Source of the DNA: JAKOUY01 sp037045185
Lineage (GTDB): Bacteria > Actinomycetota > Acidimicrobiia > Acidimicrobiales > Ilumatobacteraceae
Direction of reading: 5' to 3'
Assembly (NCBI GenBank): GCA_037045185.1
Contig: JBAOHQ010000001.1
Span: 1 to 64,000, forward strand
Length of the DNA stretch: 64,000 nucleotides
The translations under genes were made by a program, and so were the position numbers. The notes below the pieces were generated by a model. It searched no databases, had not been told where the DNA came from, and saw nothing but the letters and a program-made list of their open reading frames with translations. Positions within the stretch are counted from its first letter, which is position 1, and the number at the start of each line of letters is the position of its first letter. Of the stretch, positions 27,741-36,206 are shown piece after piece.

Positions 27741-28622
27741 CTAGCTGGCCGGCAGGGTCGCCGGTGGGGTCGCAGGCGGCGTCGCCGGTGTTGGGCGCCA
27801 GCGGGCGGCATGGGACAGTTCGGGCCCGAGCAGCCTGCCACCCAGATCGGCGAACCAGGCAATGTCGCCGCTGGACAGGAAGCGGTGCGTTCCGGGACGT
27901 GGGGCATCGGGCGCCGCGGCGGTCAGCAACCCGGCGGCGGCCAGCACGTCACGGGTGGCAAAGGCGGTCTCATCGGCGCTGGAGACGAGGGTGACCTGGT
28001 GACCCATCACGTCGCCAATCACCCGGGCCAGGTACGGGTAATGGGTGCAGCCGAGCAACAGGGCGTCGACACCTGCCTCACGAACGGGCGCCAGCAGCCG
28101 CTCCACCAGGATGTGGATCTCGTCGCCGCTGGTCTGGCCGCGCTCGACGAACTCGACCAGTCCAGGGCACGCCGCCGAGGTGAGCGTGACGTCGGCGCCC
28201 GTCGCCAGCACCGCCCGCTCGTAGGCGCCCGAGCCGATCGTGCCCACCGTGCCGATCACCCCGACGTGGCCCGACTCCGTGGTCCGCACCAGCGCCTCGG
28301 CCCCGGGCTCGATGACGTCGATCAGCGGCACCGGCAACTCCTCGCGCAGCACGTCCAGCGCCGCCGCGGATGCGGTGTTGCAGGCCACGACGATGGCCTT
28401 GGCATGGTGGTCGGTGACCAGGCTCCAGGCGATCTCCCTGGCGAACTCACGCACCTCGGCCTGCGGGCGTGGACCGTACGGGTACCGGGCGGTGTCACCG
28501 ACGTAGACCAGGTCCTCGGCGGGCAGCAGATCGATCAGCGCCCGCGCCACCGTGAGGCCACCGAACCCGCTGTCGAACATGCCGATGGGTCCGGCCTCGC
28601 CGCCGATGGTGCTCGCAGTCAT
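27741..28622 (-). CDS. murI: Glutamate racemase
   Basis: MurI makes D-glutamate for peptidoglycan. The two catalytic cysteines are Cys81 in VVACNTASAAALD and Cys192 in LLGCTHYPYLARV, with the N-terminal GMFDSGFGGLTVARAL carrying the conserved Asp17 and Ser18. Length of 293 residues is slightly over the family norm because of a C-terminal Ala/Pro/Thr repeat (PATPPATPPATLP). It is followed by rph after 45 bases, which contain a short tandem repeat (GGAGGTGAGTGCT), and preceded by the CPBP gene 19 bases upstream. Confidence 0.93.
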   Translation of the reverse strand: MTASTIGGEAGPIGMFDSGFGGLTVARALIDLLPAEDLVYVGDTARYPYGPRPQAEVREFAREIAWSLVTDHHAKAIVVACNTASAAALDVLREELPVPLIDVIEPGAEALVRTTESGHVGVIGTVGTIGSGAYERAVLATGADVTLTSAACPGLVEFVERGQTSGDEIHILVERLLAPVREAGVDALLLGCTHYPYLARVIGDVMGHQVTLVSSADETAFATRDVLAAAGLLTAAAPDAPRPGTHRFLSSGDIAWFADLGGRLLGPELSHAARWRPTPATPPATPPATLPAS

Positions 28623-28641
28623 CGCTCGATCAGGCTACGGG

Positions 28642-29328
28642 CTAGGCCCGAACGACCCAGGCGATCGCGTAGGACAGGCTGTTGGAGGCCACGTGGGCCA
28701 GCACCGTGGTCAGCAAGCTGGCCGAGCGGTAACGCAACCAGCAGAACCACAGCCCGGCCAGCGCGGTGCCGGCGACGGCGAACACCACCGCTATCACCTG
28801 CCCGTCGGGGCCACGGCCAAAGGCGGAGGACACCGAGTCGTTGGCCGTGGTGAGCCCCAGCGCCGGGAGCACGTGCCACAGCCCGAACAGGACCGAGGCA
28901 GCGATGCAGGCCCGCAGCACGCCGACGCGGACGGCGATCAGCGCCGGCAGGACGGAGCGGAACGCCACTTCCTCCAGCACGACCGTGCCGAACGGGATGC
29001 GCAGCACGGTGTTGTAGACCAGCGCCCACACGCCGTCGTGGACCCGCCCGTCGCGGAACGCGTCACGGATCCCGGGCAGGGCCGCGCCCACCACGAGCAC
29101 GCCGGCCGTGGCCGCGGAGAGGGCCAGGCCCCAGCGCCAGCCGCGCCGCCACTGGACCAGGCCCAACTGATGGGTGGTCACGTGGCCGTGGGCCAACCAC
29201 AGGCAGCCACCCGCGACAGCGAGGTTCCACGGCACGTACAGCCATCCGGTCCACCCGGTCCAGCCCGGCAGAACCCGGTTGGACATCACGTTGGACACGG
29301 CGAGCAGGCCCACCACGGCGCCGATCAC
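28642..29328 (-). CDS. CPBP family intramembrane metalloprotease
   Basis: A multi-pass membrane protein with the three CAAX-protease/bacteriocin-processing motifs: EExxxR in LEEVAFRSVLPAL, FxxxH in FGLWHVLPAL and HxxxN in LAHVASNSLSYAIAWV. GTG 29328, just before the first membrane helix (VIGAVVGLLAVSNVM), is my start; the frame stays open upstream but there it is merely the reverse complement of the divergent acyltransferase gene. CPBP proteases process peptides or act in membrane stress; no substrate is evident. It leads the leftward murI-rph-rdgB run. Confidence 0.82.
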   Translation of the reverse strand: MIGAVVGLLAVSNVMSNRVLPGWTGWTGWLYVPWNLAVAGGCLWLAHGHVTTHQLGLVQWRRGWRWGLALSAATAGVLVVGAALPGIRDAFRDGRVHDGVWALVYNTVLRIPFGTVVLEEVAFRSVLPALIAVRVGVLRACIAASVLFGLWHVLPALGLTTANDSVSSAFGRGPDGQVIAVVFAVAGTALAGLWFCWLRYRSASLLTTVLAHVASNSLSYAIAWVVRA

Positions 29329-29439
29329 CGGCCACCACGGCCGGCCTGACCTACGCTCGGCATCGATCGGTGTCCGGCGCGCCGCGCTGCCTGCCGATCG
29401 CCGACCAATGTCTCGTGCACCGTGAGGAGGGTACCGCCC

Positions 29440-30651
29440 GTGGCCGACGCCAGCTCCGTGTTCACCGGTGGGTCGACGGAGCACCCCGGTGACCACCCCG
29501 GTGGCCAACCCGGTGACCACCCCCGCGACCACCCCCACTACCCCCGCGACCGGTACGTCGACTTCCTGCGCGGCTTCAGCCTGCTGGTGGTCGTCGCCTG
29601 GCACTGGGTCTTCACCATCATCCACTGGAGCGACGACGGCCCCCACGCCACCAACCCGATCGGGTTCACCACGGGGTTGTGGTCGGTCACCTGGCTGCTG
29701 CAGGTCATGCCGCTGTTCTTCTACGTCGGCGGTCACGCCCACCTGCTGGCCTGGGCCCGGGCCCGCGAGCGTGGCCAGTCCCTCGGCCGCTTCGTCATGC
29801 GCCGGATGCGCTCACTCGCCGTGCCGGCGCTGGCCCTGTTCGGTGTGTGGGTCGTCCTCGGGTTCATCCTCGGCAACGTGTTCGACCTGCACTGGATCGG
29901 ACGGGCGGTGCTGCTGGTGGTCAGCCCGCTGTGGTTCATGGCGGTCTACCTGCTGCTCATCGCCCTGCTCCCGGTGTTCCTGTGGCTGCACGAGCGGTTC
30001 GACACCATCGTGCTGGTCTGGCTGGCGGCCATCGCCGGCGCCGTGGACATCGGCCGCTTCCGCTACCACTGGGACTGGCTGGGGTGGATCAACATGGTGG
30101 CCGTCTGGGGTCTGTGCCATCAGCTCGGGTTCTTCTACGAGCGGCTCGTGCGGGCCGTGCGCCGGACCGACTGGACGATGCTGTGGGGCGGCCTGGCCGC
30201 TCTTGGCGGCCTGGTGTTCAGCGGGCTGTACCCCGGCTCGATGGTGGGTGTCCCCGGCGAGCGCTCCAACATGGCCCCGCCCACGCTGTGCATCGTCGGG
30301 CTGGTGATCTTCCAGGCGGGGGTCGCCGAGATCCTCCGGCCGCGGATCGAGCCCCGGCTCGCCAGCGGCAGGTGGCGGGTGGTCAACGAGCGGGTCAATC
30401 GCTTCTCGATGCCGCTGTTCCTGTTCCACACCACCGGTCTGGCGCTGTACCTGGCCCTCGTCTACGCCGTGCGTGGCCGCAGCAACGAGAACGTCACGCC
30501 CACGCTGGGCTGGTGGTTGAGCCGCCCGCTGGCCTTCATCGGCCCGGTCCTGGCCACCTGGCCGGTGATCTGGCTGTTCGGGCGGCAATGGGCCCGGGCG
30601 CAACCCGGGGCGCCACCCGACCCGCACCCGGCCCCGCCCGGCCCGGCGTGA
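29440..30651 (+). CDS. Membrane acyltransferase (acyltransferase 3 family)
   Basis: An integral membrane protein of 403 residues with about ten helices. The N-terminal RDRYVDFLRGFSLLVVVAWH matches the RxxxxDxLRG start of acyltransferase-3/OafA-type enzymes, which acylate sugars, lipids or peptides. A proline-, glycine- and aspartate-rich leader (GDHPGGQPGDHPRDHPHYP) precedes it and is repetitive at the DNA level. I use GTG 29440, which has GAGGAGG nine bases upstream, rather than the in-frame GTG at 29422. The C-terminal stop overlaps the start of the EamA gene (GTGA). Confidence 0.8.
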   Translation: MADASSVFTGGSTEHPGDHPGGQPGDHPRDHPHYPRDRYVDFLRGFSLLVVVAWHWVFTIIHWSDDGPHATNPIGFTTGLWSVTWLLQVMPLFFYVGGHAHLLAWARARERGQSLGRFVMRRMRSLAVPALALFGVWVVLGFILGNVFDLHWIGRAVLLVVSPLWFMAVYLLLIALLPVFLWLHERFDTIVLVWLAAIAGAVDIGRFRYHWDWLGWINMVAVWGLCHQLGFFYERLVRAVRRTDWTMLWGGLAALGGLVFSGLYPGSMVGVPGERSNMAPPTLCIVGLVIFQAGVAEILRPRIEPRLASGRWRVVNERVNRFSMPLFLFHTTGLALYLALVYAVRGRSNENVTPTLGWWLSRPLAFIGPVLATWPVIWLFGRQWARAQPGAPPDPHPAPPGPA

Positions 30652-31484
30652 TCCTCGCCACGGTGCTGGCGCTGACCGCCGCCGTGCTGCACGCCGGGTG
30701 GAACCTGGCGGTGAAGCAGAGTGGTGACCGGTTCGTCGCCCTGTGGGGCCAGTTCGTCATGGCCGGGCTGATCGGCCTGGTCGTGGTGGCCGCGTTCGGC
30801 CGGGTCAGCGCCGCCGGGTGGGCCTGGGCGGGCGTCAGCGGTCTGGCCCACGTGCCCTACTCGCTCGGACTGGCGCGTGCCTACCGCCACGGCGACTTCT
30901 CGCTCACCTACCCCGTGGCCCGCGGCGGCGGGGCGATGCTGGCCGGGCTGGCAGGCATCGCCCTCCTGGGTGACCGCTACTCGGCGCTCGGCATCGCCGG
31001 CTTCGTCATCACCGGGCTGGGCCTGCTGAGCCTCGGCAGCATCCGCTCTCCTGGCGTGGGTTCGGCGCTGGTCGTGTCGGCCAGCATCGCCGTGTACTCG
31101 GTGGTGGACGCCCACGCCATCCGCACCACCGGGTCCCCGCTGTACGCCGCCGCCTCCCACGTGGCCGTGGGGATCACGGTCAGCGCCACCGGCGCAGTGC
31201 GCGGCCGTAGCCGGCAGATGGCCGAGGCGCTGCGCCATCGCTGGCGGCGATTCCTGGTCTTCGGCACCGTCGTCGGCGGCACCTACGCCTTGGTCCAGGT
31301 GGCCTTCAAGCTGGCCCCGGTGGGCTACGTCACCTGCCTGCGCGAATCCAGCGTCGTGATCGCCGCGGTGGTGGGGGTCAAGCTGCTCGGCGAGGCCGGA
31401 TCCAGCGCCGGCACCCGGCGCATCGCCGCCTCGCTGGTGGTCGCCACCGGGCTACTGGTCCTGATCGTGGGTGGCCGGGCCTGA
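30648..31484 (+). CDS. EamA/DMT family transporter
   Basis: A 278-residue membrane protein with two five-helix EamA-type halves. The first half shows ALTAAVLHAGWNLAVKQSGD and HVPYSLGLARAYRHGDFSLT; the second shows GGTYALVQVAFKLAPVGYVT and CLRESSVVIAAVVGVKLLGE, each preserving the AxxxGxxN and Px..RxxxxxxA..G..xxGE patterns of drug/metabolite exporters. The substrate is unknown. GTG 30648 overlaps the acyltransferase stop codon, so the two are coupled. Confidence 0.85.
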   Translation: MILATVLALTAAVLHAGWNLAVKQSGDRFVALWGQFVMAGLIGLVVVAAFGRVSAAGWAWAGVSGLAHVPYSLGLARAYRHGDFSLTYPVARGGGAMLAGLAGIALLGDRYSALGIAGFVITGLGLLSLGSIRSPGVGSALVVSASIAVYSVVDAHAIRTTGSPLYAAASHVAVGITVSATGAVRGRSRQMAEALRHRWRRFLVFGTVVGGTYALVQVAFKLAPVGYVTCLRESSVVIAAVVGVKLLGEAGSSAGTRRIAASLVVATGLLVLIVGGRA

Positions 31485-31547
31485 CCGGGTCAGTCACGGC
31501 GACGTCATCAGCGGGCCGGCAGCACGAGCACGTCAGAACACGAGCCT

Positions 31548-32513
31548 TCAGAAATAGATGATCTGCTCGGCGGCGTGCTCGGCGGCGTCGAGGTCGTCGG
31601 TGTAGGCCCCGGTCGACAGGTACTTCCAGCCACCGTCGGAGACGACGAACACGATGGTCGCCGCCACCGCGCCGGCGGGGCCCGCCGGGATCTCCGCGGC
31701 GATCTTGGCGGCCCCGGCCAGCGCCGCGCCGGCGCTGAGCCCGGCGAACACCCCGCACTCCGACACCAGCCGGCGGGTCCACTCGATCGACTCCCGCGGC
31801 CGCACCACCCGCTTGCGGTCCAGCAGGTCGTAGCCGTGCCAGTTCTCGAACACCGGTGGGATGTAGCCGTCCTCGAGGTTGCGCAGCCCCTCCACCCGCT
31901 CACCGATCGGCGGTTCGATGGCCACCACCTGGATCGCTGGGTTCTGCTCCTTCAGGTAGCGCCCGGTGCCCATCAGCGTGCCGCTGGTGCCCAGGCCGGC
32001 GACGAAGTGGGTGATCTCCGGGCAGTCACGCCAGATCTCCGGACCCGTCGTCTCGTAGTGCGCACGTGGGTTGGCGTCGTTGGCGTACTGGTACATGAAG
32101 CACCACTCCGGGTGCTCGGCGGCCAGCGCCTGAGCCCGGCGCACCGCGCCGTTGCTGCCCTCCTCGCCGGGGGTCAGGATCAAGTCGGCGCCGAAGATCT
32201 CCAGCATCTGGCGCCGCTCGATCGACACGCTGGTGGGCATGACGATCTTGATCGGGTAGCCACGCAGCCCGGCGATGGCCGCCAGGGCGATGCCCGTGTT
32301 GCCCGACGAGGGCTCGAGGATGGTCTGGCCGGGCCGCAGCGTCCCGTCGCGCTCGGCCGTCAGGATCATGTTCTTGGCGATGCGGTCCTTCACCGAGCCG
32401 AACGGGTTCTGCCCCTCCAGCTTGGCCAGCAGGCGCGCCGCCGGGTTCGGCGACAGCCTGCTGACGTCGATCAGCGGCGTGTTGCCGATCAGTTCGAGCA
32501 CATCGCCCAGCAC
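31548..32513 (-). CDS. cysM: Cysteine synthase of the CysM type
   Basis: A PLP-dependent beta-replacement enzyme of 321 residues. Lys42 in NPFGSVKDRIAKNM is the PLP lysine; SSGNTGIALAAIAGLRGYP is the substrate loop and GLGTSGTLMGTGRYL binds the PLP phosphate. Its sequence follows Mycobacterium tuberculosis CysM closely through VVSDGGWKYLSTGAYTDDLD, including the C-terminal stretch. That enzyme uses O-phosphoserine and a thiocarboxylated carrier, CysO. The Mec-type peptidase gene lies 33 bases upstream, supporting this branch; no CysO gene is seen in the window. Confidence 0.88.
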   Translation of the reverse strand: MLGDVLELIGNTPLIDVSRLSPNPAARLLAKLEGQNPFGSVKDRIAKNMILTAERDGTLRPGQTILEPSSGNTGIALAAIAGLRGYPIKIVMPTSVSIERRQMLEIFGADLILTPGEEGSNGAVRRAQALAAEHPEWCFMYQYANDANPRAHYETTGPEIWRDCPEITHFVAGLGTSGTLMGTGRYLKEQNPAIQVVAIEPPIGERVEGLRNLEDGYIPPVFENWHGYDLLDRKRVVRPRESIEWTRRLVSECGVFAGLSAGAALAGAAKIAAEIPAGPAGAVAATIVFVVSDGGWKYLSTGAYTDDLDAAEHAAEQIIYF

Positions 32514-32546
32514 GACGTCACGCCCGTCCCGTGAAACCCGATCTGT

Positions 32547-32987
32547 TCACTCGACAATCATACGGGTTTCGTGGATCTCCTGGCCGGGCTCGGTCCCGGA
32601 CCCGATCCGGTAGCTGCGCGTCTCCGGGCTGTGGCGCTTGAGGCTGACGATCACGTAGTGCCACGTCGGGTCCGGGGCCTGGGCCACGTCCGTCGGGCTG
32701 GGGTACGGCTCGGTGTGGGTGTGCGAGTGCATCACGCCCACGATCGCCAGGCCGTCGGCCTCGGCGGCCACCTCGGCGCGCAGCAACTCACGGGCCGGGA
32801 TGCTGTACACCCGGGCGGACGCGGCCTCGTTGGCGCACGGCACGAAGCGCTCGATCCGCGCCTCACTGCCCACCAGCAACCCGCAGGCCTCCAGCGGGTA
32901 CGCCGTGTAGGCGTGGGCGATCATCGCCTCCAGCGCCGCAGCGTCGACCACCACGGCGTCACCCTGCCTGCCCTGGCGCACCCTCAT
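32547..32987 (-). CDS. mec: Mec-type JAMM metallopeptidase
   Basis: A 146-residue JAB/MPN metalloprotease with the metal motif E..HxHx(7-10)SxxD: Glu33 in PLEACGLLVG, His87 and His89 in VMHSHTHTEPYPSPTD with Asp100. In M. tuberculosis, Mec cleaves the CysO-cysteine adduct to free cysteine, and the gene lies by cysO and cysM. Here it precedes cysM on the same strand, which strongly suggests the same job. ATG 32987 is used because the frame upstream is only the antisense of smpB. A carrier protein with a C-terminal GG is not present between the two genes. Confidence 0.85.
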   Translation of the reverse strand: MRVRQGRQGDAVVVDAAALEAMIAHAYTAYPLEACGLLVGSEARIERFVPCANEAASARVYSIPARELLRAEVAAEADGLAIVGVMHSHTHTEPYPSPTDVAQAPDPTWHYVIVSLKRHSPETRSYRIGSGTEPGQEIHETRMIVE

Positions 32988-33020
32988 CGAGACGAAGGGT
33001 ACCGGTACCCTGGTCGGGCC

Positions 33021-33569
33021 ATGTCTGCCAAGCCGGCCATTCACGACTCCCGGGTCTCCCGGGACTCCCGGGGTGCCGGGCGCGATGGGCGCAAGCTCGT
33101 CGTCGCCTCCAACCGGCGCGCCCGCCATGACTATGCGATCCTCGACACCGTCGAGGCCGGCATCGTCCTCCAGGGCAGCGAGGTCAAGGCCATCCGCGAT
33201 GGACAGGTCAAGCTGGCCGACGCCTACGCCCGGATCGTCAACGGGGCGGTGTGGCTGGACGGGGTGCACATCCCCCCGTACCAGTTCGCCCACGGCATCG
33301 GCGCGCATGACCCGGACCGGGCTCGCAAGCTGCTGCTCCATCAGCGTGAGATCGACAAGCTGCGTGCCCGCATCCAGACCGAACGGCTCGCCCTGGTGCC
33401 CCTGGCGTTCTACTTCCTCGGCGGCAAGGTGAAAGTGGAGCTGGGCCTCGGCCAGGGCCGCAAGAAGGGCGACAAGCGCCAGGCGCTGGCCGAGCGCGAC
33501 TCCCAGCGCGAGATCCAGCGGGCCATGGGCCGCCAGGCCAAGGGCATCAGCGACACCCGCTCCCGCTGA
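33021..33569 (+). CDS. smpB: SmpB, tmRNA-binding protein
   Basis: SmpB delivers tmRNA to stalled ribosomes. The 182-residue protein has the oligonucleotide-binding barrel with NRRARHDYAILDTVEAGIVL, QGSEVKAIRDGQVKLADAYA and LHQREIDKLRARIQTERLAL, ending in the basic tail (RDSQREIQRAMGRQAKGISD) that folds in the mRNA channel. The first ~22 residues are a Ser/Arg/Asp-rich extension with short repeats (DSRVSRDSRG). Its partner tmRNA gene lies 8.2 kb downstream at 41771. It is divergent from mec. Confidence 0.95.
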   Translation: MSAKPAIHDSRVSRDSRGAGRDGRKLVVASNRRARHDYAILDTVEAGIVLQGSEVKAIRDGQVKLADAYARIVNGAVWLDGVHIPPYQFAHGIGAHDPDRARKLLLHQREIDKLRARIQTERLALVPLAFYFLGGKVKVELGLGQGRKKGDKRQALAERDSQREIQRAMGRQAKGISDTRSR

Positions 33570-33593
33570 GCGCCCTGAGAGCCAGCCCGAGCG

Positions 33594-34457
33594 CTAGCCC
33601 GAGGAGTACCCAGAGTCCGCGTAGATCCCGGTGGCGTCCAGTGTCCGCACCGGGATGCCCTCCCGTTCGAGCAGGTCGAGGCTGACCTCGATCCGGCCAG
33701 TGTGCTCGACGGGGCAGCAGCACAGCGCGATCGTGGCTTCGACCATCGCCTCGAGCGGCTCGATCTGCTCGGCGGTGAGCATCGTCCCCATCACCGCGTC
33801 GGCCCCCTCGCTCAGCACCGCGGCGCGCGGTTCGATGGTGTTGACCCGGATGCCGGTGCCGTACAACTCGGCAGCCATGGCCCCGGTGATCCGGTTCAGC
33901 GCCGCCTTGCTGGCGCCGTAGACGCCGAACACGAGGGCTACACCGTCGGTCTTGAACGGTGGCCCGCCGGGCTGGCGAGCCGACCCGCTGGACACGTTGA
34001 TGATCCAGCCCTCGCCCGCCGCCACCATCGCCGGGATCACCGCCTGGGCCAGGTCGACGGGGGCGTTGACGTTGATCTCGAACATCATCCGCCGGCGCTT
34101 CAGCGGGTACTCGCGCAGCGGGGCGTAGACCGCCGCGGCGGCGTTGTTCACCAGGATGTCGATGGGGCCACCGAGCGCCTTCGCCGCTGCGGGCACGATG
34201 GCGGCGCGGGCCTCGGCGTCGGCCAGGTCGGCGGCGATGGCGGCGACCGTGGTCCCGTAGCCGCGCAGCCGGGCCAGGGTCTCGTTCAGGCTGCCGGGCA
34301 GGCGGTCGTGGTGGTCGACCGTGCGCGCCGAGATGGCCACGTGGGCGCCCTCGGCCGCCAGGCGCTCGGCGATGCCCACCCCGATCCCCCGGCTGGCGCC
34401 GGTGACCAACGCCCGCCGGCCGGCGAAGCGGCGCGATCCTCGGTCAGCCGGCGACAT
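33594..34457 (-). CDS. Short-chain dehydrogenase/reductase
   Basis: A 287-residue SDR with ALVTGASRGIGVGIAERLAA for NAD(P) binding, the DILVNNAAAAVYAPL segment, catalytic Ser in INVSSGSARQPGG and the Tyr-Lys pair in VYGASKAALNRIT. It has a C-terminal extension of about 40 residues with three consecutive cysteines (IALCCCPVEHTGRIEVSLDL). It ends a leftward operon and its start at 34457 lies inside the last codons of the MarR gene (14-base overlap). Substrate unknown. Confidence 0.86.
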   Translation of the reverse strand: MSPADRGSRRFAGRRALVTGASRGIGVGIAERLAAEGAHVAISARTVDHHDRLPGSLNETLARLRGYGTTVAAIAADLADAEARAAIVPAAAKALGGPIDILVNNAAAAVYAPLREYPLKRRRMMFEINVNAPVDLAQAVIPAMVAAGEGWIINVSSGSARQPGGPPFKTDGVALVFGVYGASKAALNRITGAMAAELYGTGIRVNTIEPRAAVLSEGADAVMGTMLTAEQIEPLEAMVEATIALCCCPVEHTGRIEVSLDLLEREGIPVRTLDATGIYADSGYSSG

Positions 34458-34974
34458 CGGCGGCCATCCTGACATCGGGGCCGGGCGCCTGGCCGGGCGC
34501 CGGCCCACGGGCCCGGCGGTCGCTGGCAAGGTACGGCGTCGACGTGGTGTCGTCGACGAAGCGCTGCAATTGGGCGGCGAACTGGGCCAGTTCGGCGTTC
34601 GACCACTGCCGCAGGGCCCGCTGGAGCTGGGCCATGCGCACGGACTGCAGGTCGTCGACCACCTCCCGGCCGCGGCCGGTGGCGGCGAGCACGACGGTGT
34701 TGCCCGGCCCGCTGCGACGGGTGACCAGCCCGGCGCGCTCCAACGCCGGGATCTGGCGGCTGACGGCACCGGCGTCCATCCGCGCCCGCCGTGCCACTTC
34801 GCCCAGCGCCGCGGCGCCCTCCACAGCCACGCGCAGCACCTGCATCTCCTGCTGGGACAGCTCGATGTCGGCCACCGTCGCGGCCAGGACGTACGTGCGC
34901 CGGTTGCTCATCAGCCGGGTCAGCCGGCCGATGCCGCCGAGCACCTGCTCCAGGCCGTCGCCGCGTGCGGTCAT
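34444..34974 (-). CDS. MarR-family transcriptional regulator
   Basis: A 176-residue winged-helix regulator: SQQEMQVLRVAVEGAAALGE leads into the recognition helix region ARMDAGAVSRQIPALERAGL, then the wing RRSGPGNTVVLAATGRGREV and a C-terminal dimerisation helix. MarR proteins usually respond to small aromatic ligands and control adjacent operons. It overlaps the upstream PLP-enzyme gene by ATGA and the downstream SDR by 14 bases, so it probably autoregulates this operon. Confidence 0.83.
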   Translation of the reverse strand: MTARGDGLEQVLGGIGRLTRLMSNRRTYVLAATVADIELSQQEMQVLRVAVEGAAALGEVARRARMDAGAVSRQIPALERAGLVTRRSGPGNTVVLAATGRGREVVDDLQSVRMAQLQRALRQWSNAELAQFAAQLQRFVDDTTSTPYLASDRRARGPAPGQAPGPDVRMAADVAG

Positions 34975-36197
34975 CGGGGGCTGCCGGCGGCGGACACGTG
35001 CTGGCGCATGAAGTCGTCGAGCGTGTCGCCGATGTAGGCGCAACCGTCGTCGTCGATGGCGTGGTTGCACGGCAGGATCAGGCCGGTCTCCATGATCCGG
35101 TCGGCGTTGCCCAGACCGCCGGGCGCGACGCGGTGCGGGGCGTCCCGAAACGCCGGTTGGCGGGTGGCGTTGCCGGTCCACACCATCCGGGTGTCGATGC
35201 CGCGCTGCTCCATGAACGTCTGGAAGCCGGCGCGGCGCACCCCGCTGTCGGGATCGATCAGTATCGGGAACATGTGCCAGGCGCTGTCGACGCCGGGGGT
35301 CAGCCGCGGCAGGGTGAACACCTCGGGATAGCGGCCGAACCGCTCGCTGAGCAGCGCAAAGTTGCGCTTGCGCCTGGCCAGGTTGTCGGGCAACTTGCGC
35401 ATCTGCACGCAGCCGAACGCAGCCGACAGCTCCGAGGGTTCGAAGTTCCAGCCGCACTCGTCGAAGATGAACAGGTCGTCGTACTCCAGCCCGTCGATCT
35501 CGCTGAAGAACCGCTTCTCACCCTTTTGGCTGCCGAACAGCTTGACCTCGCTGCGCCGGCCCCAACGCCGCAGCAGCAGGGCACGGTCGATGAGCTCGGT
35601 GTCGTCGAGGCAGATCATCCCACCGGTGCCGGCGGCGGTGATGATGTGGCTCAGGGCGAAGCTGGTCAGCGACATGTCCGCCCTGGTCCCGGTCGGCGTG
35701 CCGCGCAGCGTGGCCCCGAGGCAGTCGCAGCTGTCCTCGATGACCACCAGACCGTGGCGGTCGGCGATGTCACGGATGACGTCCCAGTCGGGGCAGTTGC
35801 CGATCAGGTTCGGCGCCAGGATCGCCCTCGTGCGCGGTCCGATGGCGGCTTCGATCTGCTCGGTGTCGATCTGGTACGTATCGGCAACGACGTCGACGTA
35901 GACCGGCGTGACCCCGGCGCGGACCATCGGGGCGATGTCGGTGCTGAAGGTCACCGAGGCGGTGACGATCTCGTCACCGGGCTGCGGGCGGAGCAGTTCG
36001 ACGGCGAGGTACAGGGCGGACGATCCGGAGTTGACCATGACGCCGCGCTTCTTGGCGAAGGCCGCGGCGACCAGTCGCTCCATCTCCTTGACGTGCTTGC
36101 CGATGCGCATGGCGGTTGGTCCGCCGTTCATGACGGAGACGACGGCGTCGATCTCCTCCTGGTCATGGACGCTTCCGGCGTAGTCGATGCGGTTCAT
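34971..36197 (-). CDS. DegT/DnrJ/EryC1/StrS-family PLP enzyme with His in place of the PLP lysine
   Basis: A 408-residue fold-type I PLP protein of the sugar aminotransferase family. It has VNSGSSALYLAVELL, VVIEDSCDCLGAT (with the pyridine-binding Asp155) and a C-terminal domain WHMFPILID. At the position of the Schiff-base lysine the sequence reads TSFALSHIITAAGTGG, so residue 184 is His. That substitution is the hallmark of the ColD and RfbH/E1 3-dehydratases, which use PLP or PMP for deoxygenation. The cysteine motif for the RfbH iron-sulfur cluster is absent, so ColD-like chemistry is the better fit. It starts nine bases after the amidohydrolase stop and overlaps the MarR gene. Confidence 0.8.
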   Translation of the reverse strand: MNRIDYAGSVHDQEEIDAVVSVMNGGPTAMRIGKHVKEMERLVAAAFAKKRGVMVNSGSSALYLAVELLRPQPGDEIVTASVTFSTDIAPMVRAGVTPVYVDVVADTYQIDTEQIEAAIGPRTRAILAPNLIGNCPDWDVIRDIADRHGLVVIEDSCDCLGATLRGTPTGTRADMSLTSFALSHIITAAGTGGMICLDDTELIDRALLLRRWGRRSEVKLFGSQKGEKRFFSEIDGLEYDDLFIFDECGWNFEPSELSAAFGCVQMRKLPDNLARRKRNFALLSERFGRYPEVFTLPRLTPGVDSAWHMFPILIDPDSGVRRAGFQTFMEQRGIDTRMVWTGNATRQPAFRDAPHRVAPGGLGNADRIMETGLILPCNHAIDDDGCAYIGDTLDDFMRQHVSAAGSPR

Positions 36198-36206
36198 GAG
36201 CGGCGA

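Noticed and set aside
29329..29742. N-terminal extension of the CPBP protease
   Set aside because: The extra residues are the reverse complement of the acyltransferase gene and its promoter and lack any hydrophobic or conserved pattern.
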